A stretch of DNA of 64,000 nt from Micromonospora sp. WMMD1102. Lineage in GTDB: Bacteria; Actinomycetota; Actinomycetes; Mycobacteriales; Micromonosporaceae. The translations under genes were made by a program, and so were the position numbers. The first letter of the stretch is position 1. Each line of letters starts with the position of its first letter. The notes under the pieces were generated by a model. It worked only from the letters and a program-made list of their open reading frames with translations. It searched no databases and had not been told where the DNA came from. This document shows, in pieces, positions 48,999 to 57,377 of this stretch. The stretch spans positions 4,405,001-4,469,000 of the forward strand of contig NZ_JARUBN010000001.1 in NCBI RefSeq assembly GCF_029626265.1, written 5' to 3'.

Positions 48999-49934
48999 TC
49001 AGGTGGCTGCCGGAGTGCCCCGGGTGGCCCGGCCGGAGACGAGCACCGCGAGCAGGGTCAGCAGCGCGCCGACGAGTACCGGCAGGCTCGCTCCGGGGCC
49101 ACCCGGGCGCAGGTCGAGCAGGAGCGCTCCGCCCAGCTGCCCGGCGACCAGGGCCAGACCGGTCCGGAGCAGCCCCATCGCGCGGATACCGACCAGCAGC
49201 GCGACGGTGATCGTGACGCCGAGCAGGCCGCCGGTGTAGAGATACCACTCGCTCGGCCAGTCGACGGTGCCGAGCTGGGCGAGCGCGCCGATCACCGCCG
49301 CCACCGGCAGCATCGCTGCGCTGCTGACCGCGAAGTTGACCGCCGTCGCGGTGGCCGGGTTGGCGACCGTGGAGATCCGGCCGTTCAACGCGCCCTGCAC
49401 GGCGACGAGGATCCCGCAGACGACACCGAGCAGCAGCAGCCCGAGCGCCAGGTCACCGACCGGCCGGCCGAGCTGGGCCAGCGCCACCGCCGCGATGCCG
49501 AGCAGCGCGCCGGCCACCCGGGGCCGGGTCAGCCGCATCCGCCCGGCCGGAGCGAGCCGGGTCCGGTCGACCAACAGGCCGCCGCCGCTGTTCCCGGCCA
49601 CCTGGGCGATCGTGTAGACCGCCACCCCGAGCACCGGGATGACGTACGTCGCGGCGACGATGAAGAACGCCCCGCAGAGCCCGCCGAGGTACGTCCACCA
49701 CGGCAGTCGGCTCCGGCGCAGCACCCGCAGACCGGACCGCATCGACGGCAGCGCGAGCAGGCCGAGCAGGACCAGCGCCACACCACCGGCGTTGTTCACC
49801 AGTGCCCCGATGATCGGGTTGCCGGTCCGCTCGCCGATCTCCGCGTTGGCCAGGCTCTGCGCCGCCGATCCGACCCCGGCCAGTACGGTCAGCCCGATCG
49901 CGGCCCAGCCCGGCAGCACCTTCACCAGCGACAC
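48999..49934 (-). CDS. DMT-superfamily transporter (DUF606/YdcZ-type, two halves)
   Basis: About 311 residues, ten hydrophobic segments forming two similar halves: VLAGVGSAAQSLANAEIGER...ALVNNAGG in the first and VVCGILVAVQGALNGRIS...AVNFAVSSAAM in the second. That duplicated pattern is the DUF606 signature. A small-molecule transporter of unknown substrate. The start is GTG 49934 or 49925. Upstream lies a transposase remnant in the same direction. Confidence 0.85.
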   Translation of the reverse strand: MSLVKVLPGWAAIGLTVLAGVGSAAQSLANAEIGERTGNPIIGALVNNAGGVALVLLGLLALPSMRSGLRVLRRSRLPWWTYLGGLCGAFFIVAATYVIPVLGVAVYTIAQVAGNSGGGLLVDRTRLAPAGRMRLTRPRVAGALLGIAAVALAQLGRPVGDLALGLLLLGVVCGILVAVQGALNGRISTVANPATATAVNFAVSSAAMLPVAAVIGALAQLGTVDWPSEWYLYTGGLLGVTITVALLVGIRAMGLLRTGLALVAGQLGGALLLDLRPGGPGASLPVLVGALLTLLAVLVSGRATRGTPAAT

Positions 49935-50117
49935 CCCGTCCAGTCGACCCGGCGCGGTGCGACCGCCGGCGACCGGGCGACCGCCGACCGGCCGGGCGGC
50001 ACAGCGCCGGCCCACAGGGCCGCGGCCCAGCCTCACAGCCGACGACTGCCGCTGTCTGTGATCGAGATCGCTCGACCGACGTGATCTGGGCAGCAGCGCT
50101 CCGGTGACTGCCGTCGT

Positions 50118-50226
50118 TGATCCCCAGGTCCCGAGCGACCTGCGCGGTCGGCTTGCCGGTCTCCCGGACGATCCGCACGGCGCCCTCGCGGAACTCCCGG
50201 TCGAACCGCCTCCTCTTCTCAGCCAT
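50118..50226 (-). pseudogene. IS3-family transposase OrfA remnant
   Basis: Only the first ~36 codons survive: MAEKRRRFDREFREGAVRI followed by KPTAQVARDLGIND. This is the start of the HTH domain of IS3-type OrfA proteins; the homology then stops abruptly. Its upstream flank is part of the IS-end copy at 50215-50273. Confidence 0.75.
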
Positions 50227-50273
50227 GACCATCTATCCCTCAGGTCCGGCCTGCATGCTGTCGGGGGGACCTC
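50215..50273 (-). mobile_element. IS-end fragment, left copy
   Basis: Read on the minus strand, this stretch (GAGGTCCCCCCGACAG, then GGCCGGACCTGAGGGATAG and the first OrfA codons) matches 52836-52895 on the plus strand at most positions. It overlaps the 3' end of the MMPL gene, whose stop codon lies inside it. Confidence 0.7.
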
Positions 50274-52480
50274 AAGGTCGGCTCGGACACGACCGGGTTC
50301 ATGAATCGCGGGGCCCACCAGTTCGCTTCGCCGAGCAGTCGCATGAGGGACGGCAGGACGACCGCGCGGATGATGGTGGCGTCGATCAGAATCGCGGCGG
50401 CGAGTCCCACGCCGAGTTGTTTGAACTCGACGATCGACAGCGTGGCGAAGATGCAGAAGACGGCGACCATGATGATCGCGGCGCTGCTGACCGTGGACGC
50501 GGATGAGACGATGCCCTGCTCGATCGCCTGCCGGGTCGGTACGCCGTGCTGGACAGCCTCGCGGATGCGGCTCACGACGAACACGTGGTAGTCCATCGAG
50601 AGTCCGAAGAGGATGACGAACAGCATCAGCGGTAGCCAGGACACGACCGCGCCGTTGGAGGTGAACCCGAGCAGATCTTCAGCCCAGGTGTGCTGGAACA
50701 CCAGTACCAGATGGCCGTACGAGGCGGCCACGGAGATTGTGTTGAGCAAGATCGAGGTCAACGCCACCACCACAGACCGGAACGTGACGAGCATGATCAG
50801 AAAGGCCATGCCGAGCACGAACGCGACGACCGGCGGCAGCGCCGACGCCATGCGGTCGCGGAAGTCGGCATCGCTCGCGGTACGGCCGGCCACCGCCCAC
50901 TCCGTGTTCGGAACCGTGCCGACCGTCTGCGGCAGCAGTAAGGTGCGCAACCGGTGCAGCGACTGGGTCGCCTCGCTGCTGTCGCTGGCGCCCGCTACGC
51001 GGACGGTGGCCAGGAAGACCGTGCCGTCGGCGGACCTGCGCGCCGTCGGGGGGCGGTCCTGGGCAAACCGGCTGTCCCCCTTGATCCGCGCGGCCAGCGC
51101 CGCGATCTCGCGCTGGACAGCTGGTCCGCCCGCGGCGTCGGTGCGGATCGCGATGACGTGGCTGGTGCCCAGGTCGTTGCTCGGGAACGCCTGCGCCAGG
51201 TGATCGTAGGTGCGCAGGATCGGAATCGAGCGGGGCAGGTCGGTGGCGGTCGGCCGCTTGAGGTTCATGTCCAGCGCCGGGATGGCGACGGCGACCAGGA
51301 CGCCGACGGAGATCACGAACGTCGCCAGCGGCGCGCGCAGCGCCGGGCGCAGGACCGCCGCCCAGAAGCGGCTACGCTCCGCCCTTTGCATTCGCCGACC
51401 GAGGAAGGGCACTCGTGGCCGGTCCACCCAGCGTCCGAGGGCGACCAGAATCGCGGGCAGGACGGTGAGGGACCCGATCACCGCCACCCCGACGACCAGG
51501 ATCGAGCCGGTGGCCATCGAGCTGAACGTGTTGTCGCCGACCAGGAACAGGCTTGCCATGGCGGTCACGACGGCGACGCCGGAGACAAGTACCGCGTGCC
51601 CCGAGGTGGCGGCGGCGATCTCGACCGCGCTGCGATGGTCGAGCCCGCGTGCTCGTTCCTCCCGCTCCCGGCGCAGGTAGAACAGCGAGTAGTCGACGCC
51701 GACCGCCATGCCGATGAGCAGGATGATGCTGCTGACCAGTTCCCCGGCCGGGAAGATGTGTGAGGCGAACTGTGCCAGCCCGATGGCACCGGCAACGGCC
51801 GACAACGCCAGCACGACGGGCACTCCGGCGGCGATCAACGCGCCGAAGCTGATCAGCAGGATCACCAGCGCGACCGGCACGCTGATCAGCTCCGCCTTGA
51901 CGAAATCCGCCGCCAGCGTCTCGGTCAGCGCCTTCGCCAGGGACGCCGACCCCACCTGTTCCACCAACAGGTCGGGATACCGCTGCTGCGCCTGTGTGGT
52001 GACCTCCAGCAAAGGTCCCACTCGTGCGTCAGCGTCGTTCGCCGAACCGGCCATCTCGACCTCAACCAGCAAGGCGCCGCGGTCCAGCGAGACAACCGGG
52101 TCAGCCACCTTCGCCACTTGGGACAACGCACGCATCTGCGCCGACAGGTCGGCCACCACGGCCTGAGCCCGTTGGACATCGAGATCGCCGCTCCGCTCCG
52201 TGATCAGGACGCTCTCCGCTGCCGGGGCCTCCGGGAACGCGCCGGCCTGCTCGATGCGGTCCGCGCGGGCCAGTTCCCCGTGCAGGCTGTCCTGCGTGGT
52301 GGCTTTCACCGTGCCGACCAGGCTGCCACCGACCACGCTGGCGACCACGAAACACAGCCATGCGGTGATCGCGAGCCAGGGATGATTGGCACTCCATCGG
52401 CCGACCCGCGTCGTGAATGGCACGCGGACGGCATGCCGCCGCCGCCCCGCCGGTGCTTGGGTCTCGGCTCCCGGCATCAC
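50240..52480 (-). CDS. MMPL/RND-family transporter
   Basis: 746 residues with two six-TM halves (first TM about 37-57; TM clusters about 200-360 and 560-720) and two extracytoplasmic loops. It contains GMAVGVDYSLFYLRREREER and ILFGLSMDYHVFVVSRIREA, each with the intramembrane Asp-Tyr pair that carries protons in MmpL/HpnN proteins. Likely exports lipids, siderophores or drugs. The last ~12 residues are encoded by an IS end. The GTG at 52480 (or ATG 52477) overlaps the stop of a short upstream frame. Codon choice includes more non-G/C third bases than neighbouring genes, and IS ends flank the gene, suggesting acquisition. Confidence 0.9.
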   Translation of the reverse strand: MMPGAETQAPAGRRRHAVRVPFTTRVGRWSANHPWLAITAWLCFVVASVVGGSLVGTVKATTQDSLHGELARADRIEQAGAFPEAPAAESVLITERSGDLDVQRAQAVVADLSAQMRALSQVAKVADPVVSLDRGALLVEVEMAGSANDADARVGPLLEVTTQAQQRYPDLLVEQVGSASLAKALTETLAADFVKAELISVPVALVILLISFGALIAAGVPVVLALSAVAGAIGLAQFASHIFPAGELVSSIILLIGMAVGVDYSLFYLRREREERARGLDHRSAVEIAAATSGHAVLVSGVAVVTAMASLFLVGDNTFSSMATGSILVVGVAVIGSLTVLPAILVALGRWVDRPRVPFLGRRMQRAERSRFWAAVLRPALRAPLATFVISVGVLVAVAIPALDMNLKRPTATDLPRSIPILRTYDHLAQAFPSNDLGTSHVIAIRTDAAGGPAVQREIAALAARIKGDSRFAQDRPPTARRSADGTVFLATVRVAGASDSSEATQSLHRLRTLLLPQTVGTVPNTEWAVAGRTASDADFRDRMASALPPVVAFVLGMAFLIMLVTFRSVVVALTSILLNTISVAASYGHLVLVFQHTWAEDLLGFTSNGAVVSWLPLMLFVILFGLSMDYHVFVVSRIREAVQHGVPTRQAIEQGIVSSASTVSSAAIIMVAVFCIFATLSIVEFKQLGVGLAAAILIDATIIRAVVLPSLMRLLGEANWWAPRFMNPVVSEPTLRSPRQHAGRT

Positions 52481-52695
52481 CGGCCGTCCTCCGGCTGCCG
52501 CGGGGTTCCGTACGCGACGCCGCGTACGGCGCGAGCCGAGTTACCGACCCCGGAGTGCCCGTACGGCTCGACGAGTGTGCCCACACCGAGCCGTTCCATC
52601 AGAATGGTCACCAATCCGACCAGGCCGCCCTGGGGCGGGTCAGACTCCTTCACCAATAGACCAGCGCGCATCGGCACGTGCCACAAACGGATCAT
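52477..52695 (-). CDS. Short ORF coupled to the MMPL gene, unknown
   Basis: 72 codons beginning MIRLWHVPMRAGLLVK. The stop TGA lies within the GTGATG start of the MMPL gene. No recognisable domain and no clear ribosome site. Could be a leader peptide, the remnant of a regulator, or chance. Confidence 0.3.
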   Translation of the reverse strand: MIRLWHVPMRAGLLVKESDPPQGGLVGLVTILMERLGVGTLVEPYGHSGVGNSARAVRGVAYGTPRQPEDGR

Positions 52696-52772
52696 GCTGA
52701 GGACGTTATGAACCCACCACGGCCCGGACCATGAGGTCGACCGCCGACCTCAGCCGGCCGACCTCAGCCGCC

Positions 52773-52826
52773 GGGGTGCGGAGACCCGCACCCCCTACCG
52801 AACGCCTCAAAGCGAGGCCGCTTGAG
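52773..52826. other. Two hairpins in the 474-base gap before the YchJ-like gene
   Basis: GGGGTGCGG-agac-CCGCACCCC (52773-52794) is a perfect 9-bp stem. CTCAAAGCG-aggc-CGCTTGAG (52806-52826) is a second stem with one bulge. A twice-repeated CGACCTCAGCCG lies just upstream (52745-52770). They sit upstream of the MMPL unit and next to the right IS-end copy. The gap 52481-52954 otherwise holds the short coupled ORF and that IS end. Confidence 0.5.
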
Positions 52827-52835
52827 CTGAGGAAC

Positions 52836-52895
52836 GAGGCTCCCCCGACAGTGTGGAGGCCGGACCTGAGGGGATAGATGGTCATCGCTGAGACG
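52836..52895 (+). mobile_element. IS-end fragment, right copy (inverted relative to 50215-50273)
   Basis: GAGGCTCCCCCGACAG, then GGCCGGACCTGAGGGGATAG, then ATGGTCATCGCTGAG, matching the left copy read on the opposite strand. Only the first few transposase codons remain. Together with the left copy it brackets the MMPL gene. Confidence 0.7.
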
Positions 52896-52954
52896 CTTGC
52901 CACCGGGACCGGCCCCGAACGCGGCGTCATCGACCCGGCGGCGACAATCACCCG

Positions 52955-53368
52955 GTGGCGCAACGCAGGGCCCGCCGGGCGGGCGGGCACGGGTCGACCC
53001 GGCCGTGTCCGTGTGGCCTGGGACCGGCGTACGAGGAGTGCTGCGGTGCGCTGCACCAGGGGCGTACCGTCGCGGCGACCGCCGAGGCGCTGATGCGCTC
53101 GCGGTTCAGCGCGTTCGCGCTGGGCGACTCCGGTTATCTGCTCCGGACCTGGCACTCCAGCACCCGGCCGGAACGGCTGGTGCTGGACCCGGCGAACCGG
53201 TGGACCCGGCTCGACGTCCTCGACAGCGAACGGGGCGGGATGTTCGACAGCACCGGCACCGTCGAGTTCCGGGCACACTACCGGCGCTCGGGCCGCCCCG
53301 GTGAGCTGCACGAACGCAGCCGGTTCGGCCGCGAGGACGGCCAGTGGCGCTACCTCGGGGCCGAGTAG
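52955..53368 (+). CDS. YchJ-like SEC-C motif protein
   Basis: 137 residues. N-terminal zinc-binding CPCGLGPAYEECCGALHQG, then the NTF2-like YchJ domain with ALMRSRFSAFALGDSGYLLRTWH, FRAHYRRSG and LHERSRFGREDGQWRYL. Members of this UPF0225 family have no established role. The GTG at 52955 gives the usual short basic N-terminus. It lies just right of the IS-end fragment. Confidence 0.92.
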   Translation: MAQRRARRAGGHGSTRPCPCGLGPAYEECCGALHQGRTVAATAEALMRSRFSAFALGDSGYLLRTWHSSTRPERLVLDPANRWTRLDVLDSERGGMFDSTGTVEFRAHYRRSGRPGELHERSRFGREDGQWRYLGAE

Positions 53369-53418
53369 CCGACGAACCCGCTGGCCCGTGGCGAAACCGC
53401 GACCGTACGGTGAGCCGG

Positions 53419-54531
53419 ATGACGGGGCCGTTCGTGCCAGGACTGCGACTGTGCCGGCTCTTCTACACCGAGGCGGTACGTCCGCTGCTCGCCGAGGCGT
53501 ACCCGGATCTGCCGCACGCGGCGGCCCGGCTCGGCCCCGGGTCGGAGGTGCTCGGCTTCGACACCGCGCGCTCGGTCGACCACGACTGGGGCCCCCGGCT
53601 GACCCTGTTCCTCTCCCCCGACGACCTCGCCCGGTACGGCGAGCGCATCCGTACGCTGCTGGCCGAGCGGCTGCCGAAGCAGGTCGACGGCTGGCCGACG
53701 CACTTCGTCGCGGCGGCGGGCCGGTCCCGGGTGCCGGCCCTGACCGACGGACCCGTCGCGCATCTGGTGCAGGTCACCGAGGTGGGTGCCTGGTGTGCGG
53801 CGCAACTGGGCTTCGATCCGCGGTCGGGTGTCGACACCTTCGACTGGTTGGCCACCCCGGCGCAACTGCTGGCCGAGGCGACCGGCGGGGCGGTCTTCGC
53901 CGACGACCTCGGTGAGCTGACCCTGCTGCGGGAGCGCCTGCACTGGTATCCGGACGACGTCTGGCGCTATCTGCTGGCCTGCCAGTGGGGCCGGATCGGC
54001 CAGGAGGAGCCGTTCGTGGGGCGGACCGCCGAGGCCAGGTCGGAGGTGGGCAGCCGGGTGTTGGCCGCCCGGCTGGTCCGGGACGTGATGCGGCTCTGCC
54101 TGCTGCTGGCCCGGCGGTACGCGCCGTACGGCAAGTGGCTGGGCACTGCCTTCGAGGCCCTGTCCGAGCCGGTGTCGGTCGTCGTCGCGGGCGCGCTGGA
54201 CGAGGCGCTGACGACCGGGGACGCCGGGGCGCGACAGTCGGCGCTCTGCACCGCCTACGAGGCGGCCGGCGGGTGGCAGAACCGGCTCGGGCTGGCCGAG
54301 CCGGTGGAGGCGACGCGGCGGTGGTTCCACGACCGGCCGTACCCGGTCATCGACGCCGAGCGGTTCGCCGCCGCCCTGCTGGCCCGGATCTCCGACCCCG
54401 GGATCGCCGCGCTGCCGCCCGTCGGCGGGATCGACCAGTACGTGGACAGCACCCCGGCACTGACCGGTGCTGTCTGGGGCCATCAGTTCCGCCGGACGAT
54501 CATTCGGGCCTGGGTGGGGCCGTTCGAATAG
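53419..54531 (+). CDS. DUF4037 (nucleotidyltransferase-fold) protein
   Basis: About 370 residues. The N-terminal half has the nucleotidyltransferase-like core (GPGSEVLGFDTARSVDHDWGPRLTLFL, where SxxxDHDWGPRL is diagnostic) and the helical C-terminal half carries the DUF4037 domain (WQNRLGLAEPVEATRRWFHDRPYPV). The substrate is unknown. Start ATG 53419; a GTG at 53410 is in frame. A strong hairpin follows. Confidence 0.88.
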   Translation: MTGPFVPGLRLCRLFYTEAVRPLLAEAYPDLPHAAARLGPGSEVLGFDTARSVDHDWGPRLTLFLSPDDLARYGERIRTLLAERLPKQVDGWPTHFVAAAGRSRVPALTDGPVAHLVQVTEVGAWCAAQLGFDPRSGVDTFDWLATPAQLLAEATGGAVFADDLGELTLLRERLHWYPDDVWRYLLACQWGRIGQEEPFVGRTAEARSEVGSRVLAARLVRDVMRLCLLLARRYAPYGKWLGTAFEALSEPVSVVVAGALDEALTTGDAGARQSALCTAYEAAGGWQNRLGLAEPVEATRRWFHDRPYPVIDAERFAAALLARISDPGIAALPPVGGIDQYVDSTPALTGAVWGHQFRRTIIRAWVGPFE

Positions 54532-54552
54532 CCCGGATATGACCGGATACGA

Positions 54553-54588
54553 CCCGGCCCCGAGTTGTCGGGTCGACTCGGGGCCGGG
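54553..54588. terminator. Bidirectional terminator
   Basis: CCCGGCCCCGAG (54553-54564) pairs perfectly with CTCGGGGCCGGG (54577-54588), loop 12 nt, between the convergent DUF4037 and coiled-coil genes. Confidence 0.85.
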
Positions 54589-54622
54589 CATTCTCCGGGG
54601 CGCTACCCCGGCGCATGCCCGG

Positions 54623-54910
54623 TCACCGGATGGGTAGGTCGGTGCCGATCCGGGCGAGGTTGTCCGGGCCGCAGTACAGGGCGGCCCGGACCGCGGCCCA
54701 GGAGACGGTGGGGGCACGTCGGCAGCGTTGGTCGTCGCGGGCGATCTTCGAGATCAGCACCAGCCGCTGCTGGGCTTCGTTCAGCCGGGCCTGCCGGTCC
54801 AGCAGGGCTTGCTGTGTCGCCGCCAACTCCGCTTCGAGCCGGTCGACCTGCTGGGTCAGGGTCGGCGGTGGGTCCGGTTCCGGATCACTGGCGAACGATC
54901 GGAGTTGCAC
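54623..54910 (-). CDS. Small coiled-coil protein, module copy 1 (intact)
   Basis: 95 residues. VQLRSFASDPEPDPPPTL start, a coiled coil (QVDRLEAELAATQQALLDR, about 20-50) and a C-terminal region (WAAVRAALYCGPDNLARIG). The GTG at 54910 follows GAGAGGAG by 4 nt. It is divergent from a small HTH gene; the pair is duplicated at 55414-56028. Function unknown. Confidence 0.7.
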   Translation of the reverse strand: MQLRSFASDPEPDPPPTLTQQVDRLEAELAATQQALLDRQARLNEAQQRLVLISKIARDDQRCRRAPTVSWAAVRAALYCGPDNLARIGTDLPIR

Positions 54911-55076
54911 AGGTCTCCTCTCCTCGGTCTGGTCGAGGGCCGCCACCGGGCGCCGGAAGACTTCAAGACCGGCAGCGGCCCTCGCCTTTGCTGGCACCCC
55001 GCTCGACCGCCCAGTTGGCCACCCGGCCGGGGGCCGTGCCCGGCATCGTCTCCCGATTCATGAGTGCTAGTCAAGT

Positions 55077-55115
55077 GGGTCTAGCTGATCGGACTCTTGT
55101 CAAAAGGGTAGACCC
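55077..55115. promoter_or_regulatory. Inverted repeat upstream of the first small HTH gene
   Basis: GGGTCTA (55077-55083) and TAGACCC (55109-55115) are exact inverted repeats in the divergent region, close to a TTGTCA -35-like element. Candidate operator for autoregulation by the HTH protein. Confidence 0.4.
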
Positions 55116-55123
55116 GGCCGTGT

Positions 55124-55573
55124 CTAGGTTGCCTCGCATGGCGAGCGGGCCGGGCGAGTTGATGGGGCCGTACGAGATCGCGGAGTATCTCGGCGTGACC
55201 CGGCAGCGGTTCCAGCAGATCGCGCGCAGACCTGGCTTCCCAGCTCCGTACCAGGAACTGCGCGGGATGAAGGTCTACCTTGCCGCGGAGATCCGCGCGT
55301 GGACCAAAGAGAACCGGCCACCCCGACCAGGCGACGGGGACGAGCCAGGCTGACCCGGCGCCACTGCCGGCACATTCCGGGCGGCCCGCACCCTGACGGC
55401 CGACCGCCGTCAGCCTTTGAGATCAGCACCAGCCGCGCTTCGTGCAGCCGGGCCTGCCGGTCCAGCAGGGCCCGCTGGGTCGCCGCCAACTCCACTCTGA
55501 GCCGGTCGACCTGCTGGATCAGGGTCGGCGGTTGGTCCGGTTCCGGATCACTGGCGAACGAACGGAGCTGCAC
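55124..55573 (-). pseudogene. Degenerate coiled-coil gene, module copy 2
   Basis: The first ~50 codons (55573 down to about 55414) parallel copy 1 (VQLRSFASDPEPDQPPTL, QVDRLRVELAATQRALLDR) with a small in-frame deletion. After LVLISK the homology ends and the frame runs antisense through the first HTH gene, so the C-terminal region of copy 1 is missing. Probably a truncated duplicate created by the tandem duplication. Confidence 0.6.
55138..55353 (+). CDS. Small AlpA/excisionase-like HTH protein, copy 1
   Basis: 71 residues: LMGPYEIAEYLGVTRQRFQQ then a wing-like FPAPYQELRGMKVYLAAEI and a basic/acidic tail (GDGDEPG). This is the HTH_17/AlpA type used by excisionases and small regulators. The start ATG at 55138 has no strong ribosome site. 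Divergent from the coiled-coil gene; a paralogue lies at 55801. Confidence 0.75.
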   Translation: MASGPGELMGPYEIAEYLGVTRQRFQQIARRPGFPAPYQELRGMKVYLAAEIRAWTKENRPPRPGDGDEPG

Positions 55574-55800
55574 AGGTCTCCCCTCCTCGGTCTGGTCGAG
55601 GGCCGCCACCGGGCGCCGGAGGACTTCATAGACCGGCAGCGGCCCTCACCTTCGTTGGCGCCCCGCCCGACCGCCCAGTTGGCCACCCGGCCGGGGGCCG
55701 CACCCCAGATCGTCCCCTACCCCTTAGGGCATGGTCAAGAGGCCACCCCGTGTCAGCCAGGCCGAACAGGGTACCCCGCAGGGTGTCTACCTTCCGGGCC

Positions 55801-56028
55801 ATGGCCAAGATGCCGCCACCCGACGAGTTGGTCGGGACGCAGGAGATCGGGATTCTGCTGGGCACCGGGAAGTCCCGGACCAAGCAGCTCATCGCGTCGC
55901 GGTCTTTCCCGGAGCCATACGTCCGGCTGGCTGCTGGCGGAATCTGGCTGAAGTCCGACGTGCTGGCCTGGGCCAAGGAGCACCGGAGGGCGCGGCCAAC
56001 CCGGGTCGACGAGGACGAGCCAGGCTGA
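55801..56028 (+). CDS. Small AlpA/excisionase-like HTH protein, copy 2
   Basis: 75 residues: LVGTQEIGILLGTGKSRTKQL, FPEPYVRLAAGGIWLKSDVL, tail VDEDEPG. Paralogue of the 55138 gene with the same layout and DEPG end, but only about a third identical, so the protein-coding part has diverged more than the upstream DNA. The ATG at 55801 was chosen for conservation. Confidence 0.75.
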   Translation: MAKMPPPDELVGTQEIGILLGTGKSRTKQLIASRSFPEPYVRLAAGGIWLKSDVLAWAKEHRRARPTRVDEDEPG

Positions 56029-56086
56029 TCCGGGAGGCCATCCAGACGGCTAGGTCGGCTTCACGCCGGGTGAATCACGATGACGC

Positions 56087-56146
56087 TGGACATCGATGCT
56101 TGACGTTGAATATATTTCGATCGATGCACCGAAATGTTTCAACGTC
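56087..56146 (+). promoter_or_regulatory. Promoter and large inverted repeat of the deacetylase gene
   Basis: TGGACA (56087-56092), 18-bp spacer, TATATT (56111-56116). An AT-rich interrupted palindrome spans it: GACGTTGAA...ATTTCG (56102-56119) mirrored by CGAAAT...TTCAACGTC (56130-56146). The arms overlap the -10 and the start site, the position of a repressor operator. Confidence 0.6.
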
Positions 56147-56215
56147 CAGCACCGCCGCCACCGCCGGCATCTCCACCACCGGCAGGCGGGACCTGCCGCG
56201 CAAAGAGGAGCCCTG

Positions 56216-57301
56216 ATGCCCCCTGCACGTTCCCGGCCGACGAGCCTGTACGCCGTGCTCGCCGCCGCCGCTCTGACCGTGACCGCCAGCGCGGTCGCCC
56301 TCACCGTCGCGGCCCCGCCGGTCGCCGCCGCGGCCTGCAACGGCTACGTGGCGCTCACCTACGACGACGGTCCGAACCCCGGCACCACCAACTCGCTGCT
56401 CAACGCGTTGCGCCAGGCCGGCGCCCGGGCCACCTTCTTCAACATGGGTCAGCGGGTCCAGCAGAACGCCGCGCTGGTACGCGCCCAGCAGCAGGCCGGG
56501 CACTGGATCGGCAACCACAGCTGGAGTCACCCGCACATGACCCAGCTCAGCACCGCGCAGATGACCTCGGAGATCAGCCAGACGCAGCAGGCCATCCAGC
56601 AGGCCACCGGGACGGCACCGAACCTGTTCCGGCCGCCGTACGGCGAGACCAACGCGACGCTGCGTTCCGTGCAGGCCCAGTTCGGCCTGACCGAGGTGCT
56701 GTGGAGCGTGGACTCGCAGGACTGGAACGGCGCGAGCACCGCGCAGATCGTGCAGGCCGCCAACAGCCTCCAGAACGGCGGCGTCATCCTGATGCACGAC
56801 GGCTACCAGAGCACCATCAACGCCGTGTCGCAGATCGTGACCAACCTGGCCAACCGCAACCTCTGCCCCGGCATGATCTCGCCGAGCACCGGCCGGGCCG
56901 TCGCGCCCGACGGCACCAACCCGCCGACGAACCCACCCACGAACCCACCGACGAACCCGCCGACGAACCCACCCACGAACCCGCCGACCAACCCGCCGAC
57001 GCAGGGACCGGGCGGCTGCTCCGCGACGGTGTCGCTGAACTCCTGGAACGGCGGCTTCGTGGCCACCGTACAGGTGACCGCCGGCTCGTCCGGCACCAAC
57101 GGCTGGTCGGTGGGCATGACACTGCCCTCCGGCGCCACCGTCACCAACGCCTGGAACGCCAACCGCAGCGGCACCAGCGGAGCGGTGACGTTCACGAACG
57201 TCAACTACAACGGCCGGATAGCCGCCGGAGGGTCGACGGAGTTCGGCTTCCAGGGCACCGGCAGCGGTACCGGGATGTCACCCACCTGCACCGCCAGCTG
57301 A
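56216..57301 (+). CDS. Secreted polysaccharide (chitin-type) deacetylase with CBM2
   Basis: About 361 residues. Signal peptide (1-40, Ala-rich cleavage), NodB domain (about 42-235), a NPPT repeat linker of eight units (about 240-268) and a C-terminal CBM2 (about 270-361; WNGGFVATVQVTAG). NodB motifs: TYDDGP (catalytic and metal Asp 50/51), HSWSHPHM (metal His 101/105), FRPPYGETN, SVDSQDW and VILMHDG. It should remove acetyl groups from chitin oligomers outside the cell, with CBM2 binding chitin or cellulose. The ATG at 56216 follows AGAGGAG. Transcribed alone, with a probable operator at its promoter and a hairpin after it. Confidence 0.93.
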   Translation: MPPARSRPTSLYAVLAAAALTVTASAVALTVAAPPVAAAACNGYVALTYDDGPNPGTTNSLLNALRQAGARATFFNMGQRVQQNAALVRAQQQAGHWIGNHSWSHPHMTQLSTAQMTSEISQTQQAIQQATGTAPNLFRPPYGETNATLRSVQAQFGLTEVLWSVDSQDWNGASTAQIVQAANSLQNGGVILMHDGYQSTINAVSQIVTNLANRNLCPGMISPSTGRAVAPDGTNPPTNPPTNPPTNPPTNPPTNPPTNPPTQGPGGCSATVSLNSWNGGFVATVQVTAGSSGTNGWSVGMTLPSGATVTNAWNANRSGTSGAVTFTNVNYNGRIAAGGSTEFGFQGTGSGTGMSPTCTAS

Positions 57302-57333
57302 AACGTCCCTGATTCTCGTCACCGACTGGATCA

Positions 57334-57377
57334 GGCGTCGGGCGCCCGCCGGAACTTCTGGCCGGGCACCCGACGCC
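57334..57377 (+). terminator. Terminator of the deacetylase gene
   Basis: GGCGTCGGG (57334-57342) pairs with CCCGACGCC (57369-57377); GCCCG/CGGGC extends the stem after one mismatch. It lies in the 342-base gap 57302-57643, which also holds the next promoter. Confidence 0.75.

Noticed and set aside
52706..53311. Minus-strand frame of about 200 codons opposite the YchJ-like gene
   Set aside because: No domain. It runs antisense to a recognised gene and across the IS-end fragment and hairpins.
56930..57005. Short direct repeats as a possible CRISPR-like array
   Set aside because: They are in-frame 12-bp codon repeats encoding the NPPT linker of the deacetylase and have no spacers.
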